This document shows, piece by piece, positions 60,401 through 64,000 of a stretch of DNA of 64,000 bases. The position numbers and the translations under genes are program-made. Below the pieces are notes generated by a model. The model searched no databases. It saw only the letters and a program-made list of their open reading frames with translations, and had not been told where the DNA came from. Source of the stretch: Adineta ricciae (Eukaryota; Rotifera; Eurotatoria; Adinetida; Adinetidae); the NCBI GenBank assembly GCA_905250025.1, contig CAJNOJ010000005.1, positions 574,999-638,998 of the forward strand, written 5' to 3'. The stretch's first letter is position 1, and each line of letters starts with the position of its first letter.

Positions 60401-61847
60401 CCGTAAATGACGAAAATTCTGTTCTAGTTTATATTTTCGATATGCACGTTGAATAATCGTTGCTGCTCGACGACATCGCAAGCTTCCGCCATATTTACGT
60501 TCTAACATTTCAATTCGTTTGTCATGAAGGTCTTGTGATAGTTCATAAGCATTAACAGATCCATTCACTGACGTCGTTGTCGATGCTGACGACGGTGAAC
60601 GAATGTCAACATGATTTGTCATCTTTGTTACCGACTGTTGAACACTAAAACACGAAACACGAAGATGGAATGAAGCACTTGAACTAATTCTATTGGTATT
60701 CCACAGAGAAATATGCATTATCATATCGTATACATATAATAATCATCAGGAACTTGAAAAGAAATTTTTTCGATGATGGGAATAGACGGAGAAGAATGTG
60801 AGGAGAAGATTACTAATTGAAAATATTTGTCTGACAATGGGGAAAACGTATTTGTACAGAATATTATTAATTGACTTTCGCCTGACTCTTGATTGTTTTT
60901 CTTCTCGAAGAAAACTAAAAAAGATGATTATTTATGAATGACCATACATTCTCTTTTCCTAAATTTCCTTGGGCCTATGATTTACTATTCGTACATTTTC
61001 AAATATAGAATCACATAATAGCATCTCAAAACTTTCTTTTTCCAATTTCGAGATTGCATACCCAAGAAATAACCTGTTATGGCACTGACAAATGTCAAGG
61101 TTAGTAGCTCTAAGCTCTCTCTCTCTCTCTTCATTGTCAAAATTGATGAATGATGACATATGTATCAGAAGCAGAGATGGATCAAAATATCTTGTCACTA
61201 CGCATCCTCCGGCATACAGCAAGCGCGTTCAGTCAATCGACATATGCATACGAGAGGATTTTCTACACATTTATCTCTCGATCTGCTTGATGACAGAATT
61301 CGTGTGTACACTTTCTAGTGGAAGACTGATTACGCAAAGTTAAGACATGCATAGTTAACCTTGATCAGACGAAGACGAGAAAAAAAAACGAGTTCGTAGC
61401 ATGCTATCTGAACTAATTGGATGAGGAAAAAACGCTTACATTGTATGATTATTGATATTTGATTGTTGTTCATTANCTCTCGATCTGCTTGATGACAGAA
61501 TTCGTGTGTACACTTTCTAGTGGAAGACTGATTACGCAAAGTTAAGACATGCATAGTTAACCTTGATCAGACGAAGACGAGAAAAAAAAACGAGTTCGTA
61601 GCATGCTATCTGAACTAATTGGATGAGGAAAAAACGCTTACATTGTATGATTATTGATATTTGATTGTTGTTCATTAGAAAGTAATGAAAGTAAATAATC
61701 ACGCTCAGCCTGCATAGATTTTAATTGAGTTTGTAATTTACTTAATTCATCTTGTTGTCGTTTGATGATGCCATCCTTTTCTTCGAGCAAGGTTCGTGTG
61801 CCGCCTGATGGCGGACAATCAATTCGCTGGCGTAGGAATTGTTCCAT
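54442..61847 (-). CDS. IQSEC: IQ motif and Sec7 domain Arf-GEF (IQSEC/BRAG family)
   Basis: IQSEC proteins activate ARF6-type GTPases at the plasma membrane and synapses. Exon 1 (61639-61847) encodes an N-terminal coiled coil ([20 protein letters not shown]). After an intron, the exon at 59414-60652 has [21 protein letters not shown] and an IQ motif ([17 protein letters not shown]), then a long Ser/Asn-rich linker. The Sec7 domain starts at [14 protein letters not shown] (about 59415-59450) and includes [19 protein letters not shown] with the catalytic Glu (about 59200-59300), [14 protein letters not shown], then [11 protein letters not shown] and [18 protein letters not shown], ending at NLR. 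A 3.0-kb intron (55657-58686) follows, then [20 protein letters not shown] and a PH domain ([37 protein letters not shown]). The tail ends VGVKLT with a TAA at 54442-54444. Exon joins are in phase where checked. Confidence 0.9.
55657..58686 (-). other. 3.0-kb intron within the IQSEC gene
   Basis: The donor G|GTAAGATT at 58686 and acceptor TATTCTAG at 55657 join the Sec7 and PH parts in phase (NLR-A-IDDGED). The intron is filled with pyrimidine/purine tracts (CTCTCTCTC and CTTCTTCTT runs at about 55840-55990, 56095-56230 and 56540-56570), a short GT run at about 58014-58024, and short ORFs that are simple-sequence translations. No nested gene was recognised. It is some fifty times longer than typical introns here. 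Confidence 0.75.
61275..61677. repeat. Perfect 201-nt direct repeat flanking a single N (assembly scar)
   Basis: Bases 61275-61475 and 61477-61677 read identically, from CTCTCGATCTGCTTGATGAC to TTGTTCATTA, including a 9-A run. They are separated only by the N at 61476. The second copy contains the 3' end of IQSEC exon 1 and its donor, so the first copy carries a spurious partial exon inside intron 1. Confidence 0.95.
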
Positions 61848-64000
61848 AATTAAAACATGATTATTTTAATCTATAAATAAAAAGAAGGAAACGTTCGAGA
61901 ATTTGTTCAATAAAATTCATTTTCTATGCTTTCTCGCGTTTTCCTCTTAATAGGACCAAAAAGGTTTGTGATATAAGGCACCCGTCGGCATATTTTAAGT
62001 CATTCTTCGTCGCTCATAACCATGTGAATTTTTTTTTCAAGTACGGTAGGAAATTTACAAGGAAAACGAGAAGAAGAAGAAGGAGAAGAAGTTAAGAAAC
62101 ATCGACACTGATGACAAATGTTCATTGTTCAGCTATCCTTCCGTTATTGAAGGAAAAATGCGAGAAAGAACACGAGGAAGAGAATGACGAAAGAAAAAGA
62201 AGAGCACAACGATTTATTATTATATTCTTGTCTATAGTGAATGATGTCACAATGATGATTACAATAACGGAAAACATGATACTAATGTCGACAAAAGAAA
62301 AATCTCAGTGAAGACAGAAGAAAAACTGGAACTATAATAATATCTCAAGTGAAAGAGAGGAGAGAGAGAGAGAGAAAAGGCAAAATGAGCAATGCTCTTT
62401 TTATAAGATACAAGGACAATTCTAACAGACATTTAATAACTAACTAAGTAACTAATCGTTTTCAATTGTTAATAGAGAGAAATACTTTCCAATCGTCGAT
62501 GTTATATTCTATCCGTATAATTTGATTGTCTGTAGACGACATTATTATCGACATACGGTCACTTCGGATCGTTCTTATCTCAATGAATAGTTCTTTCACT
62601 TCCGGCGTGCGTCATTTTGACAGAGTCGGTTTCGTTTGAACACAAGGTCAAGTCCGAATTAAGTATGGATATGTTGATCTTATAACGAAATGGAATCAAA
62701 GAGTGAATGAGTGAAAACGACAACGTTAATTGGATTGTGAATAGGCTTATGCTTGTCGACATCTCATGGGACACATTGGTTACAATCTCCGAATAGCCTT
62801 CAGGAGTGAGAGAAAGGAATAGACAACTAACAGAATGTTAGGGTTCAGATTTAATTGAAATCGACAGAGCACAATTAGTCTGCGAAGCGGAATGAATACT
62901 ACTTCTCATCTATAACACACTGTATCGAAGTATATGAATGTTGAAGAAGCAAAAAACGAGCGCGACCAACCATATTGATTATCAAAAGAAGAATAGAGAA
63001 GATTTTGCGTGTCGCCCGTTGGCAGTACTCATTTATTCACTTGATTTGATTGCATCTGTCGTTCTTTCTATCTCTTTGGTTTAGATGTCTATATCATATA
63101 TTGATGCCGCATTTAACAGATGATCTATCGACGAAGACTATTATTCTAAGGAATGCAGACACTTCTCTTCCGACATCGATTCATCGAAGAGTTAAGTAGT
63201 GGATTCTTTCCTGACAGGCAGAAACAGATAGACCGACATATGTTTTAATATCATCAAGAAAACGAATCAAAAGAAAGAAGTAAACATCGGATAAACCTTG
63301 AGCGAACAATGATCTTATAAGAATAAGAAATGAACGTGTCTTCGAAGGAATAAAGTCAAATAGAAAGGTATCAAAAACAACGATGTAGCTTAAGGAAGAA
63401 ATCCGACATTTATATTATGTACATAAATAATTGTCAATGTTCCTTCTCCTCAAACTGTCACATCATTGTTGCTTCATTGCATTCTCTGACATTATGATTA
63501 TGATTATGATTATTAACATACATGGGACGATCGATCGGTCGATCGAACTGGGCCATTCGCTTTATTAATCATGTTAAAAGATCGATAAACAAAGATACTG
63601 GACCTTGTGGCAATTGTTTTTCACACAAAGAAACTTTCTTTCCATTGTCTTACCTTGCTTTATCTATGCGGGAAAAGGCGTACGAGATACGTGCGTTGAT
63701 GGATGGAATAGATCGAACAATGACCAAGGAAGAACGCGAGAGAAAGACAATATTGATGAAAGCTAGTGAAAATAATGATGAGTGAGGGTAATAATCACAC
63801 AAGCATCGTCGTCGTTATTTTTCTAAGAGATAGGAAGAAGACGAAGAGAATAATTGCGGTAATGGTACACAGGCGCGTCGTTGCCGATATCTGCGTTGAA
63901 TAACAGAAAAGTAGCGGCTATTTTTAATGTACCCAGCTAGCCAGTCAGACACCTCGTGTTCATCTATATTTGTATATGCGCATGCATTCGTTCTGTTCCA
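61848..64000. other. Region upstream of IQSEC, no supported gene
   Basis: It holds the IQSEC 5' region. Simple-sequence runs occur: GAAGAAGAAGGAGAAG near 62070 and GAGAGAGAGAGAGAG near 62357. A plus ORF at 63522-63785 (87 residues, ATG at 63522) starts in a CGATCGATCGGTCGATCGA palindrome and has no domain I recognise; it could be an exon of a gene beyond the window but is not supported. Confidence 0.5.

Noticed and set aside
61330..61554. Minus ORF running through the N base
   Set aside because: It crosses an assembly gap flanked by an artefactual duplication.
63522..63785. 87-residue plus ORF near the window end
   Set aside because: No domain, begins within a CGATCGATC palindrome, and no splice or homology support; kept only as a note.
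1..64000. CRISPR arrays, operons, ribosome binding sites, rRNA and tRNA genes
   Set aside because: The DNA is eukaryotic with spliced genes; I saw no regularly spaced repeats, no rRNA-like sequence and no clear tRNA cloverleaf, though tRNAs are hard to exclude by eye.

Overview
The window reads as compact animal nuclear DNA. It is AT-rich, and its protein-coding genes are split by many short GT-AG introns, mostly about 45-70 nt. I infer a bdelloid rotifer. The gene set (lamin, TMEM131, IQSEC, ZNFX1, GABA transaminase, ceramide kinases, TRAF-like and neuronal-calcium-sensor-like proteins) is metazoan. The N-terminal domain of the EI24-family protein resembles one I know from bdelloid multi-domain proteins, and one dehydrogenase looks bacterial in origin. 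All exon joins were made by eye from reading frame and splice consensus, so outer limits are firmer than individual exon edges.

Layout. 0.1-6.9 kb (-): TMEM131-type collagen-secretion membrane protein. 6.9-11.1 kb: gene-poor stretch with a palindromic-ended repeat, hexamer arrays and gene relics. 11.1-13.3 kb (+): secreted NHL-repeat / Cys-rich / jacalin-like protein. 14.1-14.8 kb (+): TMEM249-like two-pass membrane protein. 15.5-17.5 kb (-): nuclear lamin. 18.8-19.9 kb (-): EI24/CysZ-family membrane protein with a fused N-terminal domain. 20.4-23.6 kb (-): ceramide kinase-like (CERKL-type) protein. 24.7-25.1 kb (-): small secreted Cys-rich protein. 25.8-26.9 kb (-): TRAF/MATH protein. 27.5-28.6 kb (-): 3-hydroxyisobutyrate dehydrogenase-family enzyme.

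29.4-31.3 kb (+): an unrecognised ORF followed by two tandem paralogous single-pass membrane proteins. 31.4-33.5 kb (-): mitochondrial 4-aminobutyrate aminotransferase. 33.9-35.2 kb (-): an internally duplicated EF-hand protein. 36.0-38.1 kb (-): ceramide kinase. 38.7-40.1 kb (+): CHK2-like FHA-kinase. 40.6-47.5 kb (-): ZNFX1-type helicase with NFX1-type and RZ-type zinc fingers. 49.8-51.8 kb (+): a large low-complexity orphan. 53.3-54.2 kb (+): coiled-coil protein. 54.4-61.8 kb (-): IQSEC/BRAG Arf-GEF with a 3-kb intron and an assembly scar (an N flanked by a perfect 201-nt repeat). 61.9-64 kb: no supported gene.

The genes do not form one pathway. The two ceramide-kinase-family genes share lipid-kinase chemistry, and TMEM131, lamin, IQSEC, CHK2 and ZNFX1 are independent housekeeping or regulatory genes. 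The most unusual items are domain combinations (NHL + jacalin, EI24 fusion, doubled calcium sensor), a sperm-channel-associated family member in a lineage thought to lack males, and the candidate transferred dehydrogenase.
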